In this document: one piece after another, positions 1 through 14,000 of the stretch
Position numbering within the stretch: position 1 is the stretch's first letter
How the letters are laid out: each line of letters opens with the position of its first letter
DNA from: Trichoplax adhaerens
Taxonomy: Eukaryota > Placozoa > Uniplacotomia > Trichoplacea > Trichoplacidae
NCBI RefSeq assembly: GCF_000150275.1
Contig: NW_002060945.1
Coordinates: forward strand, 259,872 to 323,871
Direction: 5' to 3'
Length of the DNA stretch: 64,000 nucleotides
Notes under the pieces: model-generated
What the model was told of the DNA's origin: nothing
Databases searched by the model: none
Seen by the model: the letters and a program-made list of their open reading frames with translations, nothing else
Program-made: the position numbers and the translations under genes

Positions 1-3000
1 AAGTGAATATGCAGATACCTAGATCGTACTGTATACATGTGTGTGCGTCCATCTATAAACATGAATCAGGTAATTTGCTTTCTATACTCATTTCCAACTT
101 GATACCAAACATAGGATATATATGTGTAGGATGAAGTTTGTGTTTTTGTTGAAAGCAAATTCACTATAAAATCAGCTAGAATGGCAGCTAACCGATTTGC
201 TATTAGTTAAAGCACAACTGATATTCAATCACTGTTACATAATTTGGATAAATTGATAAAAGTATGCACTAAATCAGTAAATGACGTGCATAATGTAATT
301 AACTCTTCATCAGCTGCATCCCGGTAATCATTGGATTCTTTGCTGCATAAACAAAAAAATTACTTTTATTTAGGATAGTTATCGGAAATCAGTAGACAAA
401 TTGTAGATTAATTGAACGTTTCCAGATCAATTAAATGATTTAAAAGGCTAGTTTAATAAAATGGTGCATTTACATTCATTTTGTTAGTTGTTAGTTCGCA
501 TAGTAGTTGCTACTATTACGATATTATTGAATCAATTTTATCTTCTATTCCTTTAAGGTCATTCCTCTATGCTTTGTTAGCATAACATAATTTAATCTTA
601 ACAAACGTAGAAACTAGCTCGTTATTTAAATAAATTTTATCATTTACGATATTCAGTTAGCTATGATTTCTTGCTGAGCATGATTATCCTCTTCACAGCG
701 GTCAAGAAATTGGCAATCCAGATCAAAGAGGAAGTATTTTAAGATCTACGATTTTACTGACTTCAGCTAGTCTCAAAGTTTGTGTATTTTATTACGTTAC
801 TTGCTTTTATTTGACACTAAAAGCAAGAACTGTTCGCAGCAACAATGTTCTCTACTATTTTATAAGAAAATTTTCTCTTCACTAATCGTAAACTAGCCGT
901 GATTAAGCACTTTGGCAGTCGTTAAGAAATTAACAATCCAGCGCAAAATAGGAGGTATTAATTGGTCCAGATTACATTACCCTGTCATGGAATTTATGTA
1001 TATTATTTCTTCTTATTGAATACTAAAATAATAACAACCGTTTTATAACAATAACGTATTTTAGTATTAGAAAAAAATTAAAAAAACTGTTAGTCAGACT
1101 GGCATCTATTGAATCTGATTTGAATTTGTATATTGTAATTAATTATTCTAATTTGTGTTGATTGATTGGCCATAGTATGGCTAAATTAGCTTGAAATTAA
1201 TTAAGATTAATTGTGATAGTTTCTGTTGTTATTATCTTAGCATTGTTATTTAAATAAGATTGTAGAATGGTATCATTGTCGTGGATAGTAGATCTATTTT
1301 CCTCATCGGCGTCGCTCCTATTGATATAAAAATTAAATTGTTCCGTTAGGCATCAACGCTACGCTATAAGCTACTAAAAGCGTTGTAGCTGTTATGGAAA
1401 CCCCATCGATTGAATATAAATGGTAGTAAATTATACATATTAATTATCTAATCGCTGTTCTTATAGATGTGTAGTACACTTTATCAATCGTTCTATAGGT
1501 TAATATATTTTTTATTGTATGCCAAGAACACTGAATAGCTTTGAAGGTTGAATTAATGCTTAAAGCTATAAACTATTATACGGTTGTATAGTAGACTCGA
1601 GAGGAAAGGAGAAGGAAACATATATTGATATCGGTACAAGAAACGCTAAAAATAACTCAAATCTTGGTAAGTTTGCTCATTTTACTAGATAGAAACTACA
1701 GTTGGAATTGAATACTACTTTCTATGTTAACAACATGGATATATGAGCGGCGAAAAACATGCTGTAATTATTTTGTCTATGTAGAAAATTGAACTTAAGC
1801 TGCATCACACCTTGTATTTCCTTTTTCATTACCGCTACGACATACAACAAATTATGATAGCATGGGCTGGTAGAATTAGTATCGATTTTAATATCGACCT
1901 AGCATCATACTAATGCTTGGAAATTACATTGTTATGCCTCTTCCGTCATGATAACTAAGTTAATTATTAGTTTAGTTCTATCTTCTAAGCTTGAGATTCA
2001 GTTAATTCGTTAAACATTGTACTCAGAAGAATTTTAAATTTACACACTTTATCATTACCAAGTTCAGCTTCGATTTCGTTGTTATTACTAACAAAAATGA
2101 TGGACGCTATCAACTTTAGACATAATATATACCGATAGAGAATATGAAATTAAGTGATATTCAATTTACGTTTATGCTTGTCTTAGTTTAATGTAGTTCA
2201 ATAATCGTAGGTAAATTTTAAACTTCCTACAATGGGTGTCTGCCTACCTAGGTCTAAGTTTAAAAGTTAGTTATTACATCCTTTGTGTACGTATCATTCT
2301 AGCTTCAATATAATTATACTGATACATGACAACAATTTTGATTTCAATTGGGGTTATACTTAAAGAAAGCGATATAATAATATTATACCTACTTGCATAT
2401 CATACATAACTCGAGCAGCTTCATCTTGATCTCTATCATTATTCAGTACACTCAATAATCCGAAAAATAACGCCGTAGTTTAAATTCTGTTCTAACGGTT
2501 AACTTCGCGACTAGATCGTCTTGTGATTGCTTTTTTCAACATGGATAATTAATAAGTGATTATATTCGGTTAGTATAGCTAGTATCAAGTGATGTAAAAA
2601 ATCGATCTGAATTTATAGATTGATTCAGCCTCGGGTGAGTCAAGAGAATAAAAAAGGTCTTAGATAGAAATTTTGCATCTGCTATAGAATGTCGACAGTG
2701 GCTTGTGTTTAATATATTTTTGCAAAAAGGAGAAGAGTAGCTCGTTTCATCTATTTACAGTAGTCTAACCAAAAATAAGTTTTAAATAATTTGATCCGAC
2801 AACATTTGAAGTAACATTGCATGTCCTCGTCTACTTAATTATTACAATTGGCCCATAAAATTTGGCTTAGTAATGAAGGCAAGTCATTTTAGTATTTGGG
2901 ATGGATCACGGTAATAGCTAATTTTTTCTATGTCACGTTTTTAATTCGCTATGACAGCAACGAGTTTAGAAGATCATCTATTTTTTCCTTAATTTCTCTA

Positions 3001-5082
3001 TTTAAAAAGCAGACTGATGTAGATTAAAATCTATAAAGTAGCTTCGACATAGAGTTTTACAACCACTACGTGTTCTTTAATCGAGATATATACTACGCGA
3101 TAGCTTACAAGTTTCTTGAATCTGTATCTCAAAATGATGATATAACACTCATTATTTCCGCTTCCTTACTTAAAGTTTATTTAGGTACTTATGGTAATAT
3201 GTAATCTTCTTAAAATCTTATTTCCGTAATTTAGTTCAAATATGAGTAAATCGTGGAATGATAGTGAACAGTTAGCTCTATGCTTCCATGAGCTATTGAT
3301 TTCCCCGTTCTGTATCTGCTATCATCAACTGAGAGATGAGAATCAAGGCGGCAGATCGATAGACTTACTTTTCATTTCACGCTAAAGTATATTATTTTAT
3401 AAATGAATATCAGATACGATTCAGAAATCGGAGAAATTAGTATCATCTATTATAGCTATTATTTCTCCAAATTTCTATTAAACAGCAGGGTAATCGTACC
3501 GTCTCTAAAAAGTAGCTTTTCTATGTGTTTCAAGTTATCATGAATATCATCCATAATTAAAGATTAATATGCTGTATAACAGCATATCTGAGATAATCAT
3601 TTCTATTTAAAAGTAAAGCAGGATATTGCTTTATAGCTATCTATGTACTTTGCTTTCAAACAAAAGATAGAAAACGATGACAAATCTTTTTATTTGCAAT
3701 CCTTAATTAAGTTATAAGGTTGCTATTTGCGCCGTGTACTCAGTCCTTTAAAGTAAACTTATTGGCAATATCGTAACTATCCGTTAACAAATTGACATAT
3801 TTCGATTAATTCTAACTTTTAAATAAAAATATATATCAGATAGGATGATAGATCTATGCAATCGATTACCGTTGAGTGAGAGCTTTTAAAGTTAAAACGT
3901 AAAGAGCACATTATAGTCATGACAGAAAATGACAGAATTCAATACGGCTATCAATCAATATAACGAATTAGTTACTTGATATATATTATTAGACAATATC
4001 TATCATATAACATTATAACGTACCATTACTTGTTTTAAGGATATGATCAATTTCTACTTTTGTAATCTTCGAGAAGAATCTCTTCACGTCCCTGTCATGA
4101 CGTTCTGACAGTGTGCATAATGGGCTTAAATATAGTTGCAATCTCGTATAAATAGACAGAATTGTATATCGTAATAGTGCTCTACTGCAAAACAATATAG
4201 TCTATTACAGAGTGAATAATTTCATCGCATGAATGGATTTAAAACAGATAGTTTCTATATTTTTTCTTATATTTTGATGCTTAAGGCATTTTTTTATACT
4301 AAAAGTTTGCAATTTAATGAATAGCATACTGAGTAATATACATAGATAATTGTCTGTTTTACCAAGTTATGCAGGCGTTAATTATTCAAAATAATGTATC
4401 CTTGCAAGTTTATTCATATAGATGGGTTATGTCAAAACTAGTCCGACTCTTTATTTACCGGATCTACTATAAATGGACTGCTTTAACTATTTATCATTGA
4501 TGTATATTCGAATATATATCTATTTTGAGCAGTATTTCTTGGATATTATTTCCTAAAATGTTTTAGTGGATATACTGTAAATATTATTATCAAATGTACT
4601 GTTAGGAAGGTTAATAGTGTACATACTGTAAGATTAGGTCAAACTTAAAGTTAAACTAAATTTTACTATTCTATTTCTTTGAAAAAGACTGTATATCTTT
4701 ATATAACTAGGCAATTTTGGGGTAACGTAGAGACGAAATCAAATATTTAGAATATTAATATCTCAAGCAAATAATTGCCAGCCGTAATTAATTTTCTTGT
4801 TTTTGTTATAGTAATGGATATAGTTGCTTAGATGTTATTCATCTGTATAGGCACCTTACAATGATGTTGAATACAGAGTTACGTTATACTAAAATGGATA
4901 AATTTGTTTTGCGACAGGATTTAGCATAACTATCCATGATAGACTTCCGAGCAGGGAGGACACACTTATTGTCGTGCCATAACTTCTCTGTGGCATAGCT
5001 ACAAAATTTGAGTTGTTAATTGTGTTGGAGAACGCTATTCTGACCCTGTGTCTCTGCTAATGCCATTCTGATTGAAAAAAAA
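1..5082. other. Non-coding upstream region
   Basis: About 5 kb of AT-rich DNA with stops in all frames. I find no exon with a recognisable protein and acceptable splice sites. It holds a weak two-copy duplication (listed separately). The last 180 bases before the coiled-coil gene are somewhat less AT-rich, with a short TGCCA/TGGCA inverted repeat near 4,975-4,997, and probably contain the promoter and 5' leader of that gene. Confidence 0.6.
674..1070. repeat. Degenerate two-copy tandem duplication
   Basis: The stretch around 698-740 (caagaaattggcaatccag, then a GAGGAAGTATT-like run) recurs diverged around 914-959 (taagaaattaacaatccag, then GGAGGTATTA). The T-rich and AAAATAATAAC-like sequence that follows is also similar. 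The period is about 215 bp. The copies are old, with many substitutions and small indels. Confidence 0.4.
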
Positions 5083-8000
5083 ATGGAAGAAGACTTAGCT
5101 CAACACTATCACGCTGCACTGCAAGAAGTAGAAGTACTCAAACAAGACTATCGCAACAGGATCGTCTCTCTAGGTAAAGCTTGTTGATGTTCATGACTTC
5201 ATGGACTAGCAAATCTGACCGATTAGTGTAGACAATAATTCTAAACCCTGTAAATTTGCGAGCTTACTTTCCTCTAATGCGTGGAAAGATTCCAATCTTT
5301 AAACTGTCAGACCGCGTTAACATTTATATAAATTTGCTTTGACTATGAAATGACGATAATTATTGGCCATTTGCAGAATGATCGAGACGGTTAAACTATT
5401 TCAATTAAAGTCATTGATCATACTGCAAATTTCCCTTAATTACTACTATAGTCGAACCGAGTGGATGCTAGTTAGGTTGAAATAGAGCCAGTGCCTCTTA
5501 GTTCACTTTGCAGCTCATAGCGCTAAAGGTACGGGGCCTTTCGTAAGGGAATATCCCACAGGACAGAGGAATTCTAGCTTAACTCTATTCTGTTTTCTCT
5601 ACACCCCTTTATCGGTTCATAGCTGAATAGTTTAGGGTTATAAATTTCGACTATCTATCTCTTTTCTAGCACGTTACTAGTAGCTTAGACAGTAGCGCTT
5701 TGAATGTTTGCAATATCATTGTTTGCAGCCCTGATTCCATGGAGGAACTGCAGAGCAGCTTAACTCTATTCTATTTTCCTCGAACACCTTTATCGGTTCA
5801 TAGCTGAATAGTTTAGCGGTGTAAATTTCGACTATCTATCTCTTTCTAGCACGTTACTAGTAGCTTAGTCAGTAGCGCTTCATAGAGGAACTACAGCTTA
5901 ACTCTATTCTATTTTTCCTAAATTCCTTCATAGCTGAATACTTTAGCGGGTGCAAATTTCGCCTATCCATCTCTTTCTAGCACGTTACTAGTAGCTTAGT
6001 TAGTAGTACTGTACATTGAATGTTTGCAATATCATTGTTTGGAGGCTTGATTTCCATAGAGGAACTACAGCTTAACCTATATTCTATTTTCCCAAATTCC
6101 TTCATAACTAAATAGTCTAACGGTGCAAACTTCGGCTATCCATTTCTTTTCGAGCACTTTGCTAGAAAAGAAATCAGTAGGACATTGAATCTTTACCATA
6201 AACATATTCCATACAGTACATACAGTACGTACAGTGTATTATCGGTAGCGGTACCGCACATTACACCAGCTCGTATAGTAAAATGTTCTACGGTCGAGTA
6301 GAGTGATCCACTGTAGTGGTTTAAGCCATACTGTATAGTACAATGTCTGCGATTTACAACGCACAGTATAGTGTACAGTACTGCTATGGTCTACTGTCCA
6401 ACCTGCTGTAGCTTAGGCATTTTTTTTCTCAGTGGACAAGAACTAGACCGATATTGCTGAAATTGGTGAAAAATGAAACCCCAATGACACTATATCAGAG
6501 TGTACTGACATTATAGAGACAAGAATCACATAGGAATGGTAATTTAAGAGCTAATAAACTGATAGGACAAAGAATAAGTTCATTTTATTCTGCAGTGAAG
6601 GTTTATTAAGTGATTACAGTTGTACCAAGAGTGTAACCTGCATTTTAATGAAATGTCCAGTAATGTCTTAGTAGGAAGCACCAATTTATACATAGTTTAT
6701 TACTGTTGTAGAAGGCAGTGAAAGGATAATTTGAATGAAATGTCCAGTAATATCTTAGTAGGAAAGCAACTATTTATACGTAGTTTATTGCTATTGTAGA
6801 AGGCAGTGAAAGGATAATTTGAATGAAATGTCCAGTAATGTCTTAGTAGGAAAGCAACTAATTGTACATAGTTTATTGCTATTGTAGAAGGCAGTGAAAG
6901 GATAATTTTATCTATCTCTTATAGCTGGTGATGGATTGAATTATTCGTCCGTAATTTTAATGATAAAAAATTGTAAAAATGTTAGTAGGAAGATACCAAC
7001 TTATTCGACGTGTTTTATAGTAATTGCACAATACAGTGAACGAATAATTTGATCAATTTATTACAGTGGATACAAATGATTTTGTCAACAATTGTAAAAA
7101 TCCTAGTAGGAAAGCATCAAGTTAGGTGTATTTCATTGTTATTGCAGAACACAGTGAAAAGATAACCCTTCATTAGTTTGTTACAGTCAATGGAATTGTC
7201 AAAACTATAAAAATCTTAGTAGGAAAGCACCAAGTTAGACGTATTTCATCATGATTATTGCAGAATACAGTGAAAGGATAACTCCTTATCAATTTGTTAT
7301 AGTCAATAGAAACCCATTTTCAGTAATTTGAATGAAAAAATGGCATAGGTTAGTAGAAAAGTACTAGCATTGAAGAATGAATGCTTCTTTCATTAGTATA
7401 GTAAAGCGCAATGAAAGAAGAAGTTCGTAAATTTGTTCTACGCATAGACAGCGAATAGGAATAATCGATTCATTGGTTATAATAATAATTATTACAATGA
7501 AAAGTAAATATTATAATACTAGCATCACTAGGCTTGACTGACAAACCAATTTGCTCAATGCTTCGATAACGCAATTTCTTTAGGGTTTGCGCTGCCACTG
7601 CTATAAATTGATGTATGTACGTTGTGTAATGCTGTAAAGTATTGGACTCGTACGTGTCATCATGCACACCGACTACACATGGTTTGTTTCTCATTGTTAC
7701 TCAAGTCTAATGCATTAATTACTGTAATTATAGATGGCAGAAATGAATTACTACCTGATGATGTCTTACAAATGCAGCAAGAAATACAAAATATGCTCAA
7801 TGAGCGTGAATCATTGGAACAAGAGTTACTTAAAAGGTTGATGGATCAATTAGGTGGAAGCTTTCAAGAACAAGTTGAACAATTACAAGCTCAACATCAG
7901 CAAGAATTAATTTCTTTAGAGGAACAACTGAAAGCAGGCAACGCAGTTGAAACCGACGAAAATGGTATGACGTACAAGGATAAATACGAAGAATTACTTG

Positions 8001-11000
8001 GACAACAAAGTAACCTTGAGGATCAAATCACTCAACAGTTAATTGAAAAATTTCAAGAACAGTTGGCTGTACTACAACAGCAACATGATGAAGAAATTGC
8101 TGAATTAAATAATCAATTGCAAAATAATACCGCCAAGAATGCAAGCGATAGTCATACTATCGAATTACAAAATAAGATAAGTGATCTTGTAAAGCAATTG
8201 GATGATAAAGATGAAGTACATCAACAACAAGTTGAAAATATTAAACTTGAAATGACACAACAAATATTACAAGAAGTTAATTCACAATTTCAAAACAGTA
8301 TTGATCAACTACAGCAACAACATGAGCAAGAAATGACTGAATTAAAAATTCAACTACAGAATAGTAGTAATTCCGATAGTATACAAACTCAAGCTATCGA
8401 AATTCAACAATTACAAGATGAGATGAACGAATTAAAAAAAGCTCATAAATTAGAATTGGAAACTATACATCAAGAAACAATGGATAAAGTAATGGATGAA
8501 TTATCTGTTGGATTTCGTGAAAGTTTAGAACAGCAAAAAACTGAACACGAACAGGAAATGGCCAATACTTGCGCTACATTAGAAGCTCAAGTTAGACAAG
8601 AAAATAATGAACGTGTTGAAGAATTGCAAAATAAATTAACTGAAATGGATGAACAACATCGAGCAGCATTGGAGAATTTAGAACAAGCTGTAGCACAGCG
8701 TACTATGGAAGAAGTCCAACAACAGCTAGAACAATTACAGACTGCTCATGAACAAGAATTGTCTGAATTAAGAATTCAACTTGAATCGCAAACCAAGCAA
8801 CAACAATCTGATCAAAGAGTAACTGAATTGGAAAATGCTTTAATTGAATTGCAAGAAAAACATCAAAATGAATTAAATGAAGTTGAGGCACAAGTTGTGG
8901 CACGATTAATGAATGAAATGGAAGTTGGTTTTCAACAACAATTGCAAAACATGCAAGCTGAGCATGAACAAACAATCGCTGAATTAAATAGCCGACTTGA
9001 GTCGACTACAGCTGACAACAATGAAAATGAAGCGTTAAAAGCAACTTTAGCCGATATGCAAGAACAACACCAATTAAAAATACAAAATTTAGAGCAAGAA
9101 TTAAGCGAAAAATTAATGAAAGATATGTCAACTGAATTTCAAAATCAATTAGAACAGTTACAGTCGCAATACGAGACAGAATTAGCTAACCTACGTAATC
9201 AAAGAGATGGAGAACAACAATCAGCAACAGCAAATAATGAACAAGAAATTCGAGAAAAAATTATAGAAGAAATGTCTATTGGCCTACAACAACAAATGGA
9301 ACAAATCCATACAAAACATGAAGAAGAAATGGTTAATCTTCAAAATCAAATGATTGAAGAACAACAAAATCAAGAGCAAGAGATTAAGGATAAATTAATG
9401 AATGAATTAACAACTGGATTTCAACAGCATCTTCAGGAAATAGAAGCTAAACATGAAGAAGAATTAAATAATGTAAAATTACAACATGAGAATAATAGTG
9501 CAGCGAATGATGATGTGGCCAATGCAAAAGTTACAATTTTAGAAAATCAAATACAAGAAATGACGGAACAACATCAAAGTGTTATGAAAAATTTAGAACA
9601 GGAAATAACTCAACGTTTAATTGATGAAATGTCAGCTGGTTTTCAACAAAAATTTGATCAAATTCAAGAAGAATATGAGCAAAAAATTTTAATGTTAGAA
9701 AATCAATTGCAAAACTTTCAAGAAAGTAATCAACAATTACCGTCATCTAAGCAACAAGAATTAGAAGAGCAAATTAAAGTATTGGAAGAACAACATCAAT
9801 ACACAGTTGACAATATGGAGCAAGAATTAACTGAACGATTAAAGACTGAAATGTCTGCTGGATTTCTAGAACAGCTAGAAACACTTCAACAAGATTATGA
9901 GCTAAAAATTACAACATTGCAAGATCAAGTGAAAAATATTGATGAACTAACACTGACCAATGATACACTTACAGCTAAAATCAACGAATTAACTGAGCAA
10001 ATGATAAATAATGAAAGTGCTAACGCAAGAGTAACAGAATTAGAAACTGCTTTATTAGAAATGAAAGAACAATATGATAATGCTTTACAACATCAAGCTG
10101 CAATGGATAATTCTCAAGTAATTATAGAAGAATTACATGCTAAAATTAATGAAAACAATGAATTTCATGAACATGCAATGCAAAACTTAGAAATTAAAAT
10201 TGTTCAGCAGTTAATGGATGAAATGTCGTCTGGTTTTCAACAACGATTGGATACGATTCAAACCAAATATAACGAGGAATTATTAAGTATCAAAAGTGAT
10301 ATGTTAGAAAATACTACAACAACTGAAGAAGTTGAAAAATATAAAAATGAAATTGAAGAGATGAAAGTAAAATTCCATGAAGAATCAATGATGAAAGAAC
10401 AAGAAATTATACAACGTGTTATGGCAGAGATGACTGTTGGTTTCCAACAAGTACAACAAGAACATCAAGATTTGATGAAGAATCAATTAGATGAGAATAT
10501 CAAAGTAAGCCAAGATAAAATTCAACAGTTGGAACAATTTATTGACGATTTGAAAGCTGAACATGAATTAACAATTGCTAATAACGAAGAAGAAGTAACA
10601 TTGCGCCTCGGTAATGAAATGAAAAAAGAATATCAACTACAGATAGAACAATTACAACAACAACATAACGATGAATTAGAAAAATTACAAATTCAATTAG
10701 ATACTCAAAATACAATGCAGAATGCTGATGATGAATTAATTCAATTGCAAGCTAAAATAGCCGAAATGGAAGAAATGCATAAGGTACAATTGGCAACTTT
10801 TGAGAATGAAATAACTCAACGACTCCTAAATGAAATGTCGGTTGGATTCCAACAACAATTGGATACGATACAATCACAACATCAAGAAGAATTATCCAAC
10901 TTACAAACGCAATTACAAGATACAAATTCTAAGTTGATTGATCATCATGAAAATACCGACAACGATCATGCAGAAGTAACTGTATTAAGAAATCAAATTA

Positions 11001-14000
11001 AAGATAATGGATTACTAATTAATCAGTTAAGATCAGATCATGAAGTGGAATTGAATAATTTAGAGAGTGAAATTTTACAACGTATATTCATTGAAATGGA
11101 TGCAGGTTTCAAGCATCATATCGTCCAAACTCGAAACGAGCATGCGCAAGAATTGCAAATCCTACAAGATCAATTATTGAATCAAAGGTCTAATGACGAT
11201 AACGCGAATGATGCTAAAATTCAACAATTACAACATGAATTAGATACGTTACATGAAAATCACGAACAAATTCAACAACAACATCGCGAAGAAATTGATA
11301 AGATAAAATTAGAGCAAGTCGATGAAAATGAGGTAGTTACGTCGTTAAAATCAAAGATGAAAGAAATGGAGGATCTACATCAGTTACAATTTGTGCAATT
11401 GGAACATGAAATTTTAAATAAGGTGATGAAGGAAATGTCACTAGGATTTCAACAACAATTAGAGCAGTTACAAACACAGCATGATAAAGAATTGATGGAT
11501 GTTAAACAGGAATTGAATACGTTACTTGCAACTGATGCGAGTGCCAATAGTAGCGCTTTATATTCAGTCAATAAAGAGGGTGAACACATTAAACTGGAAA
11601 TAACTCAGCAAATGATGGAGGAAATATTACCAAAATATATGGAGCGATTGCAAGCTATACAGCAACAACATCAACAAAACATTGATTCAATTCAAATTGA
11701 ACCGTTAAATGACGACGAAGACAACAATAAAGTTGCTTTATTACGACAACAGATCCAAGAATTACTACAGAATTACTCAGCGGAAGTACTAAAATTTGAT
11801 GAGCTACTGATACAAGAAATTACATCGGATTTAACAGGTGATTTTCAAAGGCAACTACTAAAGATTGAAAAGGAATATCACCATGAAAAAGATAGTTTAG
11901 CGAAAAATGCATTGAATAATGGTGATGATAATTCATCAATCGTTATTGAATTAAAGCAACAATTAGATTTAATGGAGAAAGAACATTTAAGAAAAGAAGA
12001 AGAATGGTCTGCAACTTTTGATGAAAAACAATTAGAAAATGATAATTTACAGAATCAAATAACAGATCTTCAACAGAAACTTTTTGTTCAGCAAAGTGAT
12101 AATAAGGACAAATATGAAATTAAACCTAACCAACTGGTGGAATTACAAAGTAGGAATGATGAATTGAAGCAAAAGATAGATGAAAACGAACGTGAGAGTA
12201 TACTACATCAGGAAAATTCTATGACAGAGATTAAGTTACTGCAAGAACAACTCGAACAAGAAAATGTATCGTATTTAGCCGCATTAAAAGACGCTGATGA
12301 GGCAAACTTAAAGTTGTCTCGTTTAGAAAATTCTTTAAAATTGGATGAAGTTAAAAATATTACCGATCCTGAAGAGTTTAAGAAGATAATTGCACAACTC
12401 GAAGAACGTCATGTAATTGAAAAAGAATCTTTAGAAAAAGAATTGACTGATAGGTTGATGAATGAGATCTCGTCTGAATTTCAAGAACAGCTTGCTAATT
12501 TACAAGTGAATCATGAGGCTGAAATTACCGTTTTAACACAAAAACTTGAAGATGCTGGAGTTAATATCACCAATGAGGAAGAGCTTAATAAAGAAATACA
12601 ACTTCAGCGCCACATTACTGAGCTGGAGAATAAAATATATGACATGAGAAGTAATCCTAGTCAAATGGAAAATATCGAACATGTAGTTATAAATCGACTG
12701 ATGCTAGAAATGTCGGCTGGCTTTCAAGAGCGATTTCTTGCATTACAAAGTAAACATGCAAAAGAAGTAGATGAAATCAAGTTAAATTTTTCTGACAACA
12801 GCGAAAATAAATTAACTGAACAAAGTCAAGCACAAGATTCTACGAAGAATTCATTGCATTTGGAACAAAATGATAACGAAGAAATTGCTAGACTGTTAGA
12901 AAATATCTCGAAACTACAGAATGAACGAGACACCGCTCAGGAAGAAACTGAACAACTTAAATTACAATTATCCAAAAGTAAGATCGCTACAACGGATATA
13001 CCACAAAATTTTGAAGAACAAATTGATCGTCTTATTGTTGAACATGAAAAAGAAATGGCAGCCATGGAGAATGATTGGAAAAAACGTTTGGTTGAAGTTA
13101 CAGAAAGTAAAAATATGTTGATAAAATCTCGCCAGGATCTAGAGGATTTTACACAAATGCAATTGCAAAATAAAGATCGCCAATATGAACTTGATATACG
13201 GCAAATAGAAGAACTTAACCGTCTCAAAATAGAAGAAATTAAGCAGGATTGTAATACTTTGATAAAACAAAACGAAGACTGGGAAGTTAAATACAACAAT
13301 TTACAAACTGATATGGATATTAAGTGTAAAGCTTTAGCAAGTGAAATTGCTAATTTAAAAACCCTTAGTATAAAAGATGAAGATGCTACTATTACGAAGC
13401 TAAAAATTGAATTACAACAAATACGAATAGAATGTGATGAAAAGATAAAGAAACTGGAGTTAGAATTACAAGAAGAAAAAGATGGTGGTAAGGCTAGGTT
13501 AATGGAACGGGTTACGGAGATCACTGACGATTTTAACAAGCAAATAGAAAATTCAAATTCCTCGTGGCAGGTCCGGTTAGAACAACAAGAATTGAAATAC
13601 ACAGAAATGAATGATAAGTACAAAGAAGCGATGGAAAAATTATTTAGGAATTCAGACGACTTAAAAGAACCGGAAAAGAATGAATATACTGAAATACTTC
13701 GTACTCGCGATGAAGAGCTAGTTAAACGCCTTGATGATAAAGATAATGAGCATCAAGTTGCAATAAGATTATTAGAACGTAAATGGCGGAAACGATTAAG
13801 CATTATTACAGGTGAAGAATTGCCATCTGATGATGCTGAAAGTGAAGATGATTATTCTGCTTCAAATAATGAAACTATAGAACAACTACGATTTCAATTG
13901 CAAAAGTTAGAAGAAGAACATGCAATTGATAGAAGTAATATGGAGCAAGAAATTACGCAAAAATTAAAATTAGAACTTCGTGAAGAATTTGAACAGAAAT

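Noticed and set aside
3242-3385. 47-codon ATG-initiated frame on the plus strand
   Set aside because: Too short, no similarity and no exon context; expected by chance.
4013-4195. 60-codon minus-strand frame (S-E-R-H-D-R-D-V-K-R-F-F)
   Set aside because: No recognisable domain, and no neighbouring exons or splice partners. Kept as non-coding.
12937-13623. 228-codon open frame on the minus strand
   Set aside because: It is antisense to the giant coiled-coil exon. Its S/C/F-rich composition is what reverse-complemented E/K/Q codons give.
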